Shown here: positions 25,969 through 37,788 of the stretch, one piece after another
Layout of the letters: the number at the start of each line of letters is the position of its first letter
How positions within the stretch are numbered: the stretch's first letter is position 1
Made by a program: the position numbers and the translations under genes
Notes under the pieces: generated by a model
Seen by the model: the letters and a program-made list of their open reading frames with translations, nothing else
Told to the model about the DNA's origin: nothing
Database searches by the model: none
DNA from: Brachypodius melanocephalos
Taxonomy: Eukaryota > Chordata > Aves > Passeriformes > Pycnonotidae
Assembly (NCBI GenBank): GCA_013398615.1
Contig: VZSR01003807.1
Location: 35,523,175 to 35,587,174 of the forward strand
Direction of reading: 5' to 3'
Length of the DNA: 64,000 bases

Positions 25969-28900
25969 AAAGTTGGGGAAAAATGGTATACTGAAAGCAT
26001 TCTGTCTCTCTATGTATATATCTGTGATCAGTGTGGACTTAACAAATGTAAAGAAATATCACTACTGACCTACTGACTTTTAGGTTTTGGCTCTGACATT
26101 TTATGTCTGTGAAAAACACACAGATGTTCCCATTCCCCCCTCCAAAACAAACAAACAAAAAAAAATAGGGGTTAAGACCTTCCTCCTAAGATCATGTAGG
26201 TATGAGCTATATTAGAATTTCATTCATTGAGGATTTTTGTACTCATAGTCAAGTGGTCATGGCTTGTAGTACGTCACCTGTCTCTGACCTGCAGATCACA
26301 GATATCATGAAACATGTTCTATTTTTGCATTTAAGATTTCTGGCTTTTTTGCATAACCTGACTAGGTCTTCTCTTTACTCTGACTGTTTCTTCTCTTTAT
26401 TATATTCATTTACAAGCAGACTAGCCATAATCCAAATTTATTAGGGAACTTCAGAAGGTACTTAGATTGTGCAGATTCCCTTTCACTGTCTTTCATCTTC
26501 TCTTCTACATATACATAACTTTTTGTGTTCATTTTGGATACTTCAAGGCCTGTCAGGTGTTCTTCCACATAACTGGAACAGAGTAAAATTTATCTTGTCA
26601 TAGAGTAAAATTTTTCTCTTTCTCAAAGCTTTTATCCTTTGAATCTACAATAATTAATATCACAATATAAAACAAATAGATCCATTTGTATGCTTGAGAT
26701 TAAGAGGAAACCAAAGTTGCTGTTACCCTAAATCATTTTTTTTTTTTTTTTTTAGGGGTGGAGGGAGTGGTAGTAATTCTTTATTTTATATTTTTAAATT
26801 TTTTCTTTCTCATAGATAAAGTCTATGATAAAGTCTACCAGGTAGACACAAGGACTGCTGACCTACCTTGAAAATATAGTTAAATTTTCTGAAAAGGAAA
26901 AGTGCTATGTGATATAACTGGCATATTAATTATACACTAGTCCTATGATTGATTACACTGTGGAGTGGGAATTGCTCTCAACACTCTCCTCTTTGAGAAT
27001 AAACCACAAACTTATCATTAGAGCACCTGCATCCTCACACAGGCATTCAATGAGACCATCACTGTTTTTAATCTTCCTGTAATTTTGGAAACGTGCTGTA
27101 CGCTCTCCAAGGTGCAAGAAGGACATGTTGTACCCATTAACCTTTCCACACAGAGAGTGTTCATTGCATCCAGCAGTCTGACAGGGGCCCAGTCAGCTCC
27201 TGGATAGGACTAAGCAACCAAATGTGTGTTTTGTACAGCATATGCTATCAGCTAACGACTTGAAAGTCATCTTCCACATGGAGTGAACTTGAAGCGAACA
27301 AATTAAAGCTCATGTAGTAAATAAATCATCATGATAATGTCCAGTTGTGTTTGCTAAAGAAGTATGGGAAGCTGAGAGACTAAAACATAGGGATTTTAAG
27401 GGCTGTCTCAGTGACAAACTGTATGAACTAGGCAGATATAAGAAAATATTTTGTAGTGGTGAATTTTTCATTAGAAGTCAATAGACTCGGTAAAGCTGTC
27501 AAATGCTAACTAGCTTACCTTCTGCTCTTTTCAAAAAGGTTAATGGATACAGCACATTTGCTGGTGTGACACTGAAAACAAAGCATGACAAATGGTATGC
27601 TCTCGTATTTGTTTTGCACCCTTTTTTAAATTTTTAATTATTAATTTGTTTTAGGTCTTCTATATGTAAAAGTGGCTAAGTGTGGCTAGATATTAGAGCT
27701 GCTTGAAAAGCCTTGTCATGAAGCCATCATGTAGGCCATGGAGATAGATCTTCCCAAAACTAGCTCTGTGTGTAGTGGGGAAGGCTCTTGTCCACTGTCC
27801 GTTCAGTCCCTCCGAATTCTTGTAGATCCTGTTGTTTCTCTTCTGCCTTGTCTATTTACACTGAGGTCTTGCAGGTCAGACAGTCTCCCCAGCAATTTCA
27901 GGCAGCAGGTGGCACAATGAAACTTTGATTTTTGTTGAGGCTTCTGGGCACCACTGCAGCATAATAATCTTGTGAGTGTTATGAGAAAAGCGTGTATGCA
28001 TATTTAGCATATATGATATTTATGTAGGTGGGAAAAATAAAATTGAAGACTTCAGCAGTCGGTTTTTTTCTTAGTTACATCCATTTCATGTAGTGTGTTC
28101 ATCCTTTACCTGAAGTCTTAGGCTCAGATTCTGCTACCACAAATATGAAAATTTTTCTGATCTCCAAAATATTATTTATATTACGAGCTTAGTCAGAAAT
28201 GAGTAGGACTAAACTTTAACTTCCAAAATCTTTTTGTGGCTTCTAAATCTTTTTTTTCTGCATTCTTTATCACTAGTATATATGTTGTTCTATGAATGTC
28301 CCTGGATCTAGGACTTCTAAGTGAATAATTTTAAGGACTGGCTATTATCTGATATCTTTTACCAGCCACATGATTCAAGAATAAGAATGAGTTGATCCTA
28401 CAACACATACCTAATCTGAAAACAATGACATCACAATCAGTCAGAGAAAAAAAAAAACAAATTACCCAAGGAAATTAGACCAATAAATGAGACTACTAGA
28501 AAACTATCAAATGTTGTGGAAAATCACTGATGATTGGTGGATGGGGTAACTTGGGCATTTCCCTCTTGCCAAAATCCATGCAGAAGCACTATTTAATTAC
28601 AGAACTGCTCCTTTATCTGTTGTCTGTTTGTGGACTGACACACTCAGTCAGGTTAAAATACTTGGAGAATTTTTAGGAGTATTTTGAGAAAAAAATTAAT
28701 GACTTCTGACCATCAGGAGATCAGATTAGATGATATTTTTTGTCCTGAAACTATTGAATCATTAATAAGGTTGCTCATCTTTTGCATCTTTTAACCTTAT
28801 GATTTAGGATATATATAATCAATATTTCCAAGCAGAAAATCTCAGGTCATATTCTTAAGTCATAAACAGAGAATTTCAGACAGAAAAATGAGGCTCAGCC

Positions 28901-31819
28901 ATGTAAATCTGTTGTGGGTTGGGGTTTTTCCCTCTTTTCAAAGCACAAGAACCTTCATCGGGCACTAGGTAGCCATTTACAGAAACCTTAAAAATCTTTA
29001 CAGTCAGGCTGTATCTTAAAAAATAAATCCCTGAGGCTGTACAAACTTCCAAAATGTCTTACAGACAGTATCCATCAATACCATGTTCCATTAATTTGGT
29101 TGCAATTTTCATAACAGTTTTTAGTAAAAACCACAAACTACTTAGAAAAGTTTAGAAATGGTGAAAAGTGGAAATAGAACTAGGAACCCAAATTTCATTA
29201 AATACTTGTAAATGCTGTAAGAACTCTGAGTTTACTAAGCCATTGACAATTTCAGTCTTGATTTCTGTTAGGAACGAAAGGTTATACATTCGGCTATTGA
29301 AAGATGTAGGATTTGAAAAGAATACGGAAAGAAACTCAGTGTTTTCAAAAGTTAAAACACAGCTATAAATCCACCTGTATGTGGAGAGGATTTTAATAAG
29401 CTTTGGCAATGCAATTGTATGTTGAAATTTTTTATTTAATAATTCAAGAAATAGGAATTTCTGAGACTCTGCTATTATGCTGAGTCCATTCTCTTAAACA
29501 TCCACTGATTCTAGGTGAAAATAATCAAACAAAATAATTTGAGAATGTTGATGAAAATAAATAGGACCATATAATTTAGTGGAATTTTCTGGCAGTCCTC
29601 CCTTAGGATGATAATGGGGAGGAATTCCAATGCTGGGAAGAAGTAAAGATGAAAGTGGGAATCCGAGAACTACAAAGTCAGAAAAATTGTGATGGAAAGC
29701 CCAAAAGTGCTACACTGTTTGACCATCCCTTGCAAAAACATTATTGAATTTCTACTGCAGGAGTGACCGTTTTAATAGGTTTATTAAACTCTAGCACCAG
29801 AATTAATTCCGGAGAATGTCTAAAATCTAATAATTCCAGACTGTTATTTCACATTGAGAAAACAAAATGCAATAAGCAACTTTCAACAAGCCTACATGTG
29901 ATGACATACTAAACTCCAGGGTCAACTTCACAGATGAGCATGGAGCCCAGGTCACCATGGGACAACTGTGATAGCTTGTTTTTGGTTTTGTTTTTGTTTT
30001 TTACTAAGATGAGAGAAATGGAGAGCATGAGTACTGCCAATAAGGCACACGCAAAATAGACCTTGCAAATACTTATTTGTGTGTTTATCTTTCCCTAGCA
30101 GCTTTAGACAGACTTAAGCAGTGGTTTTTCACTTGCTAAATGCAGCCAGCACAGGCATTTCAGATCCATTGGTACCTGTTTTAAACAATAATTCTTGCTT
30201 ATGACATGAAAGTCAGAAATTCCTCTGCAATGTACTTATGCCTCCCCACTTATGGATAAGAAATGAAGGGCATTGCAGCTTTTAAAGCAAAGATATCAGC
30301 CATCTTCTCCTATTGTCCAAATTAAAGAGGTTCCTATAGACATCTATTATTTAAAGATTCACCCATACTGGAATGTCTTTGGTGCTTCTGGGGCTCTTCC
30401 TCCTTGATTCAGCCTTCTTCCTTTTGAGTGTTTGTTTTGATGTCTCACCGCTGCAGCCCTGCTTTCTGAAAAACGCCATTGTATTTGCCTCTCTTTGCAA
30501 CCCACATGTTCTCCTACCTTAACTTACCACTTTGGTAATTGCCCTGTCTATAAGGTAGACATATCTAATAATCTCTTAGGACTTCAATGTCAAATGTAGC
30601 AAAAGGTTTCTTTGAGTATCTCTCTACTCCAGAACTTCCTGTGTCTGCAGTAAGACTGAAAAAAAAAAATCTTATTCTCACATGGTATATTTTCTGTTCA
30701 TTAGGTGCTTGCAAAATCTTGAAAAATTCTCATTATGAGGGCAGCAAATAAAAGATCAGTGGAAAGACATTTTGCAGAAACAGACATTATCCCAGAAGCT
30801 AGTTTGAGGCTTAGAGTAATATAGAGATAACATAAAAAGGCTGTGACCTTCATTCTTCATCTCTTTACAGCTTGATAGTTTATTCCCTCAATTAAATCTT
30901 TCTGGCTAAAAAGGTAACAATATCAACAACAGAAAGAAAAAGTGAAAGAGATTATTTTTTTCAATACAACCCATAGAAAAGGTCTCAGAGCTAAATTTAG
31001 GATAACAGCTTTTCTTTGACAAAAGTAAAATTTGGGGGCTTTTTATTTACTTTCAAAACTTTCAGCACATATCAGCTCACGAAAGCAATTCATTAAGCAG
31101 CTAAAAGCATATTAGAAACAATGTGATCTAAAGAATAGGAACACAAAGACATATAACTGTTGCCTGTAGCTTGCTCCTGTCCTGTGCTTCCCAACAGTCA
31201 TCAAATACAGCTTCAGAAATGAACAATCAAGAGCTTAAAATGAAGTAAATGTTGCAGTAGGAGAAAAAAATGACAAAGAGAGAACAAACATGGGAACACA
31301 AAAAGAAAATAAGATAGGAATGGGTGTCCATTTTGATTAGTAAAGGTTTTCCTGTGTCTAATTTCCCCCAATAAAATTCTGTAATTGGGATAGTTTATTG
31401 CCATCATTGTAATAATAATTATTATTATTCTTTCTAAAGTGAGACACAATCTGAAAATTGCACAGGGCAGACCTCTTTTGAATACTCGTGTTCTGAGCTA
31501 TGCACATAGCCAAGACAAGCTGCAGGCCTGCCTTACACCAGAACATAATTTAGCAGACAAGGAATCAGCATGATAAAAAACCTTAATTTTTACTATTTTA
31601 CCTTAAGGCCTTAAAACTATCCATCATTTGAGTAAATCAGGTAAGGCTATTAGAATATTTGGGAATCATTCAAGTGCATATCATTTTTCTACTTCTTTAT
31701 CCACTGAGGTTTTTCACTTGGTCACTTTTGATCTTATTTATAAAAGCAGTATTAACTTCAAATTGGATAATAGCTTTTTACTGCTTTTATTGGGGATTGT
31801 TTGGGGTTTGGGGATTTGC

Positions 31820-31842
31820 TTGTTTGTTTGTTTGTTTGTTTG
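31820..31842. repeat. (GTTT)n microsatellite
   Basis: A pure TTTG/GTTT tetranucleotide run of about six units sits inside a longer G/T-rich stretch (31795-31880). The overlapping open frame with repeated Cys-Leu-Phe-Val is a product of this repeat and not a gene. Confidence 0.85.
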
Positions 31843-33510
31843 GTCTGGTTTGGTTTTGAAGTTTGGGGGTTTTTATTATTATTTAAGTCAGGAAAAAACT
31901 TTTCTGTCCTTATGTAAATGGTGAATATAATCATTTCATGACACCAATTCCCTTTGATGAACTCTGTCCTTGTTTGTTATGGTAGCAAGTTCCTTCTCAT
32001 CCGAAGAAGTAGATGAGGAAGTACAGATTATGGAACAGCCTTAATTATGAATGAATACTCTATAGATTATTTCACATAAACCCTTCCTTTATATTTGTAC
32101 ATGTCTTTCTCTCTTTTTAGTTTGATATCTATATTTCTTACCACTCCCTATAAACTTTGCTATCAATATAGGCAATTTCAGATAAGCTCTGTCTGTTGAC
32201 TGGTATTAATGTCAAGCATGATTGTAGATCTAACAACAGCAGTTGTTCCTTTCCCACCATACAAAACAAAACAAAATCAGAGATTTTTTTTTTCCCAATC
32301 CAACATACTGAGTGAAAAATAATTGATTCAGTTACTATAATTGATCTACTAAAAACCAAATGTACTCAGATAAAACATACCTCTTTCCTGCTTCTACACA
32401 CTGATGTTTCATTGGCATGGAAACTGTTGTTTACAACAGTCTGAAGACATTGTTTACAGGTGTTGCATAGTGTTATTGACATGAACAGTATTGTTTATAT
32501 AAGCAGAATCACTGTGTGTAAAAAAGTCTCACATCTACATGTGCTTCCTCATGCAGTATGACCCTGCTTACTGCAGGCTACAGTCTGTGATCCATAGCTA
32601 TGAGCATTCAGCTGGCAATTTGATTTAGAAGATAAAGCCTGAAAATAGCTTCATTTCACATATATTACTTTCTGACTGCTGCTGAGATTGCTCAGCCAGG
32701 GTCCAGCTGTGGAAATGTTAAAACTATTCATCAGGCATGAATATTCATCAGAGTGGTATTCTTATTTTCCCACACATCACTGGGATGGCAGACACAACTG
32801 CTGTGTGAGAGGTGTGAATTAACCCTCCAACTCTTTTTAAAAGTAAAAAGCTCAGGTACCTCAGGAAGCCCAGTGATGTCTGTGCAGTTGAAAGGCAATA
32901 CCTTCTGGGTCCTCCTAATGCAGCTCTATTCAATCTGCTATTTGTCATGTCAGCGGATCAGTCTGAAAGAACATGGCAATCCAAAATAATGACAAAATCA
33001 CAATTTAAGCTTCCCAGCTCCTGAGCTCTGTTTAAAATCATGAAGGTTTTTTAAAAGGAATTATTTGTGCTTGCTTTTATAGACTCAAGTCTTTAGGGAC
33101 AAAATGACAAATTAAAACATTCTGGTTTTAGTTAGATGTTGAGGCTGAGGAGTAATCATAGGATCTGGAGGTTCAAGAAAAGCCAATAAAACTCAGAGGC
33201 TTGTAAAACTGAAGATAAAATGGTGGAAACGCTTTGCTAGCAACCTTCTCTGGCTTCAGTAGAAATAGGATTTGGGTCCAATCACAAAGAAAGGCATAAT
33301 ATTTTAAAGGCCAATTCTGTAACCCTTGCTTTCCACATATCCTGTTGAGTTCAAAGGTTTACACAGGGTGATAACTATATACCTTGCATACTGAATACAA
33401 AAATTCAAGGTGGAGCTTTCTGCTTCCAGCAGTGCAGTTCCTGACGCTGAATCCCACACCACATTCTCAAGGCTGAGTCCTGGCACTAGACCCACAGCTG
33501 CCATAAGCCA

Positions 33511-33550
33511 GTGCAACTATATTGATTTTGGTGGAGCTACAGTATCTGAC
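33511..33550. repeat. Possible relic of an old dispersed amniote repeat
   Basis: The string ATTGATTTTGGTGGAGCTAC at 33531-33550 resembles the TTGATTTCAGTGG-type core of an old dispersed repeat also suggested at 16264-16312 and 35829-35942. The match is short and from memory, so this call is tentative. Confidence 0.25.
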
Positions 33551-33841
33551 ATCAATTAAAGATAAGGTCCATTAACTTTCTACTGTCTCTAGAGAATCTG
33601 CCCATAGCTTTGTCCTGATACATATTCATATTATAATGGTGTTAATATAAAAGTCATTAGATGACAATAAAAATATTTCAAAGCTTGTCTGGCAGTGTAC
33701 AATAATAAACCCCAATCTGTGGCAGAAGTGCAGTGCACAGCCTATATGCCATTCTTGTCCTGTTTTTCTTTGTATGCATGCTTTGTACCAGACTTTTCTT
33801 TAGGACAGAATTCAACTCCTATTAAACATTTGTTTGAGGAC

Positions 33842-33918
33842 CAAAAAAACAAAACAAAACAAAAAAACCAAAACCAAAACCAAAACCAAAACCAAAACCA
33901 AAAACAAAAACAAAAACA
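33842..33918. repeat. Compound A/C microsatellite with changing unit
   Basis: A-rich repeats run from 33842 to 33918 in three blocks: AAAAC units, then about six CCAAAA hexamers, then AAAAAC units. The reverse strand reads as TTTTGG repeats. The open frames here (Lys-Thr-Lys-Asn on one strand, Trp-Phe on the other) are artefacts of the repeat. The block-wise change of unit shows successive mutation and expansion during slippage. Confidence 0.9.
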
Positions 33919-34115
33919 TAAGTAAGCACACAAACAAATTATGCCCAAAGATTTTCCTAGTGTCACTTGGAACTGATGCAAAAAAAAAAAAAAATACTAC
34001 TTTAACAACAATATGCTTAAGGTGATGCTTTATTGCTTATAGTTTTTTATTCATATATATGAATCTAATATTGAAGGAAAAGGAATATGTACCTAGTTCT
34101 ACTAGCATGAATATT

Positions 34116-34972
34116 CAGATGCCATCAACTTGTGCAGGAGTTTTGATCTGCTGGAGGGTAGGAGTCTCTACAGAGGGCTCAGGACAACCAAAAGTATGAG
34201 GTTCCATAAAGTGAAGTGTTGGGTGCTGCTCTGGAGTGACAACAACCCCATGCAGTGCTACAGGCTGGGGAAGAGTGGATGGAAAGCTGCCTGGCAGGAA
34301 AGGACATTGCGGTTTTTGGTCAACAACCACATGAAAATGAGCCAGCAGTGTGTCCAGGTGGACAAGAGGTGCAGTGGCATCCTGGCCTGGATCAGCAATA
34401 GCGTGGCCAGCAGGACCAGGCCAGGGTTTGTCCCCCTATACTCTACACTGGTGAGGATGCATCTCAAATCCTGTGTTCATGTTTGGGATGCTCACTACAA
34501 GAAGGACACTAAGGTGCTGGAGTGAATCCAAAGAAGGGCAGTGAAGCTGGTGAAGAAGCTGGAGCACAAGTCTGATGAGGAGTGACTGAGGAAGTTGGGG
34601 GTGTTTAGCCTGGAGAAGAGGAGACTCGGGGGGAACCTTATCACTCTGTACAACAGCCTGAAAGGAAGTTTTAGCCAGAGGGAGATTTGCCTCTTCTCCC
34701 AGAAAACGAGTGACAGGACAAGAGAAAACAGATTCAAGTTTCACCATATAAGGATATAAAGAAAAAATTCCCCACCAAAAGTGTTTTCAAGCATTGGAAT
34801 AGGCTGCCCAGGGAAGTGGTGGAGTCATCATCTCTGGGACCACTTAAATACATGCAGCTTTAGCACTTAGGGATATGGTTCAGTAGTGAACTTGGCAGTG
34901 TTGGGTTAACAGCTGATTTAAAGGTGTCTTCTAAATAAATCTATGATTCTATGACTGTATGATTCTATAAAC
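34116..34972 (+). mobile_element. CR1 LINE 3' end, decayed
   Basis: This is the C-terminal reverse-transcriptase region and 3' end of a CR1 retrotransposon on the plus strand. A frame open from 34130 carries recognisable CR1 strings (FDLLEGRSLYRGL, NNPMQCYRLG, MSQQCVQVDK, ILAWISNSVASRTR, YKKDTKVLE). It is then broken by a TGA at 34523-34525 where the related 8 kb copy has a glutamine codon. After the stop the same frame continues with IQRRAVKLV and VFSLEKRRLGG, so the stop is a nonsense mutation and not the natural end. Further stops follow. The 3' end is a run of degenerate TATGATTCT octamers near 34940-34972, diagnostic of CR1. The element is 5'-truncated and inactive. It belongs to the same broad subfamily as the minus-strand copy at 7957-8690. 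Confidence 0.93.
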
Positions 34973-35109
34973 TTACTCCATTGTGGATGCCAGGAGGTTA
35001 CAGGTTGAAGAGAAACAGGCTAACATTACCTTTGATTTGAACTTCCATCACCTATCTAGTGCACTGTGAAGTTATTAAACCATTATTTGCCTCAACTGTT
35101 TTGGATGTG

Positions 35110-35125
35110 TATGTATGCATACATA
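35110..35125. repeat. Perfect 16-bp palindrome
   Basis: TATGTATGCATACATA is its own reverse complement. It sits in a TATG/TACA-rich degenerate microsatellite (about 35105-35160), which makes a chance palindrome likely. It contains the octamer-like core ATGCAT. Confidence 0.85.
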
Positions 35126-35828
35126 TCTATGTACATGTATATATAAATAAATATAAACATGCATGATCAAGTAAAGTGTGATGAATTTCAGGTCATGTAA
35201 AGTGAATCCCACCCACATGACCTCAAGGTAACCATAAACAAAGCTTGGAATATGTGAGATGAATGTGTCATTCAGGAAGATGGAGATGATAGTCATCATT
35301 ATACGTAAGAGTTGTCACTTACATACCCCCATTTTATATTCCTCCTGGTAAATTTACTCCAGTCAGGAGGAAAGAAAAAGACGTTTGGGTGTCAACTTGA
35401 CACTGTCACACCCTAACACATAATTTTAATTGCCAAAGTACAGTGATTTTTAAACTACTGTCAGTTCCTGTTGTTCTATCATGTCCCAAGTACCTGCTCA
35501 TCAAGCAGTATGTTAGTGATCCTCTAGTTTGCTAGGACACATTACTAAATCAACAGTCAGTGGAAGGAAGATATGAATGCCACTGATCATTTTCCCAACC
35601 TGCAAGCTCAGCAGGTACTGCTACTTGCAGTACTATTGGTTTCTTGAGAACCTAGCCCTGATGCCATTTGGTTCAAAGAGATGTATAGCTTCCAGATAAC
35701 TAAAACTGTATCTGGCTTATGTGAATAAGAAGATATCAAATAACAGTATATATCAAAGCTAAAAACCATGCACTAAAAAAATAGCACTACAGTTTAGGGA
35801 GCACCAGCAAGATTTTTGAAACTATAGA

Positions 35829-35942
35829 AGTCTCATTTTCAAAAGAATTTTGCTTCCAGATGATCATTAATCCTACTGAAAGCCAAAGGGACTTAGGCTA
35901 GATTGATTTCAGTGGGAGTTAGTCATTCTGAAAATCTCATTA
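35829..35942. repeat. Possible old palindromic (MITE-like) amniote repeat
   Basis: The two ends of this 114-base stretch are imperfect reverse complements. CTCATTTTCAAAAG near the left end pairs with TTCTGAAAATCTCAT near the right end, and CTACTGAAAGCC pairs with GATTTCAGTGGGAG. This hairpin architecture and the TTCAGTGGGAGTTA string resemble ancient nonautonomous repeats common in reptile genomes and degraded in birds. The family assignment is from memory and uncertain. Confidence 0.4.
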
Positions 35943-36316
35943 GGTTACCTGTCCACATCTTTACACTCCCTACTTAAATGTTTTTAATATTTGGCTGCTA
36001 AGTCTCTTTTTAAAATGAATACTTACGCTCTAAACTTAGATTGTTAAAAATATTTATTATCTTTTGGTGATTTCAGAGGAAATGAAGTACCTAGGCATCT
36101 TTCAAAATTCTCACCACTATTAAAGTTAAATTTGAAAATTGTGGTAAGCAAAAAGGATTTATAACAACTGATATTATATAGCATGTTTCCTTTAACTTTT
36201 CCATTTTGAAATGAATGCTGTATTTTGTTCAAAATTAAGCCATTATCTTATGTACCAAGCAGTCATACTGCATTAATGTGGGACGAACAGAAAGCAACGT
36301 TCAGATGTGCGCGGAG

Positions 36317-36489
36317 ACTCAGAGCAGTGGGCTCTGCCATCTGCTCTGACATGTATAATGGCTCAGAAGCTCATTGCAAATCCAATATGCAGTGACTGTA
36401 AGAGCTCAGAATCAGCATGCAGTGCCACTGCACGACACGCTGAGCAGCTCAGAGCAATAGGCTGTGCAATAGCATTCCTGGGGTTCTCA
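36317..36489. promoter_or_regulatory. Phased (A/G)CTCAGA motif array, candidate regulatory element
   Basis: The heptamer (A/G)CTCAGA begins at 36317, 36361, 36404 and 36447, spaced 44, 43 and 43 bases, close to four helical turns. The first and last occurrences extend to a 23-base imperfect repeat (36318-36340 against 36448-36470, 19 of 23 identical). ATGCAGTG also recurs at 36387 and 36417. About six CpG lie in 36280-36445, more than in neighbouring sequence. This could be a decayed 43-bp tandem repeat or a cluster of same-face binding sites. No protein family or known element is recognised. Confidence 0.4.
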
Positions 36490-37325
36490 TATACAGAGAT
36501 GTTTCTCTCAAATTTATTTAGGGTAGAAGGAAAAAAAAACAAAGAGAGAAGAATGGATGAAGGTTCAATATTCAAAAATAATTCCAGGTCAGGGTGCACA
36601 TTTTGCATGTGACCTGATCACTCAAGAGCTGCATTAATTTATGAAGAGCTTGGGATTGCTTGTTTATGCTGCTTCTGGGAGGATTTATTTTTAATATAGG
36701 ATTTCAGCAAAATGCTTTATATTTTCCTCAGTTTCTTTTGGAAAATAATAACTAGACTGAATGCAGCACTTTAGAAGATATTTCATTTCTTGGCTTTTAA
36801 AATCAATATTTTTCACACTGTCATGAATATTTTTTGCAGAAGCCTTGGCAGCTATTTTTGTTCATTGTAATTGTGGCTATAAGTGAAGATGGAGTACCTT
36901 TCTCTCATTATTAAGAGCTTAGTAGCCCTGAGCTAAAGGCTGCAATTCTTCATGTCACCACTGTGGTGGCAAATAAGATTTTCTATTTGGTTTCTAGTAA
37001 CCTCATTCATCAAGGAGACTGTATTTCAAGTTTATATAGATTTAAGACAAACAAAACTGGACCGTTAAATACTTTTTTTTGTCATAAATTGAATTAATCC
37101 ATTAGCAAAGAATTAAACTAATGGAACACTAACATTGCTGATATGCTGGCCTATTTCTTTGTGTAAAGAAGGTCTGTGAAGTTAATATAAAAGTTAAATA
37201 ATTTTTCATTAGTGACGGTTTCAGCATGCTGCCAGCACAATGTCATGCACTGAACACAAGTGTCATCCAAAGTTATTGCCATGATTTTCTCCACAGAACT
37301 TTTCCCCTTATACTGTGTGTTTTTA

Positions 37326-37360
37326 ATGTGTGTGTGTGTGTGCGTGTGTGTGTGCACATA
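37326..37360. repeat. (TG)n / alternating purine-pyrimidine tract
   Basis: An uninterrupted alternating purine/pyrimidine run of about 35 bases, mostly TG with one CG and ending GCACATA. Such tracts can adopt Z-DNA under negative supercoiling, a known property of (TG/CA)n. It is a standard polymorphic microsatellite. Confidence 0.88.
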
Positions 37361-37762
37361 GGCCCACGTGTGATGATTAGGAGTGTGGATCATACAAAAT
37401 CTGGCACAGATGGTTACAAAACTTGAACATAAGAATTCTGTCGAAAAGAGAGATCTGTCCTTATAGATTTCTTGTGGGTTTCTTTCCTTCTTTCTTTTCC
37501 CCCCTTCATTTTTCCTACATTTTCTTGGTGATGGTTGAGATAAGAAAGGTTATCCTAGCAGGTAGAAGATGCTAAGTCCCTCTCAATCTTCATATGACAT
37601 GCCTTCTGTGCTCAGTGACTAACCCCTTCTTCAATTGATAGCTCACACTGAGGGGCTCTGGATGAAGGTTCTAATCAATGCAAGTGTAGAAATCACTTTT
37701 CTACACACTGTCTTAGCCAATACCATTTTTCATCTGTTTTAGGTTGTCGCGACTGAAACACA

Positions 37763-37788
37763 TAACTGCAGGTTTTAACTGCAGGTTT
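37763..37788. repeat. Perfect 13-bp tandem duplication
   Basis: TAACTGCAGGTTT occurs twice with no gap (37763-37775 and 37776-37788). Just upstream, GTCGCGAC at 37746-37753 is a perfect 8-bp palindrome containing two CpG, unusual in this CpG-poor stretch. No function is evident. Confidence 0.9.

Larger units (their letters stand above)
13601..34115. other. Long gene-free, repeat-poor stretch (20.5 kb)
   Basis: I recognise no exon, RNA gene or LINE/LTR in this interval. It contains mononucleotide T runs (25951-25968 and 26736-26753), short microsatellites at 19769-19791 and 31820-31842, a 30-bp tandem duplication at 17041-17100, a perfect AT-rich inverted repeat at 24238-24270, a TGTTTAC cluster at 32424-32498 and possible relics of old palindromic repeats at 16264-16312 and 33511-33550. 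Open frames are at most about 115 codons (18382-18729) and unrecognised. Such a long repeat-poor AT-rich stretch is typical of avian gene deserts or long introns near developmental genes, but no gene is seen to support that. Confidence 0.5.

Noticed and set aside
25951..26753. Two poly-T runs as possible tails of minus-strand retrocopies
   Set aside because: No retroposed gene body, SINE-like promoter boxes or target duplications are recognisable next to either run.
33695..34025. Frames rich in Lys-Thr-Lys-Asn and Trp-Phe repeats
   Set aside because: They are translations of the A/C microsatellite at 33842-33918.
36307..36612. A 101-codon plus-strand frame with an 81-codon minus-strand frame over the phased motif array
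   Set aside because: The plus frame has no ATG start, both strands are open at once, and neither translation resembles a known protein.
37326..37360. Repeat array considered as CRISPR-like or as minisatellite
   Set aside because: It is a plain TG dinucleotide tract. No spacer-repeat structure exists anywhere in the window.
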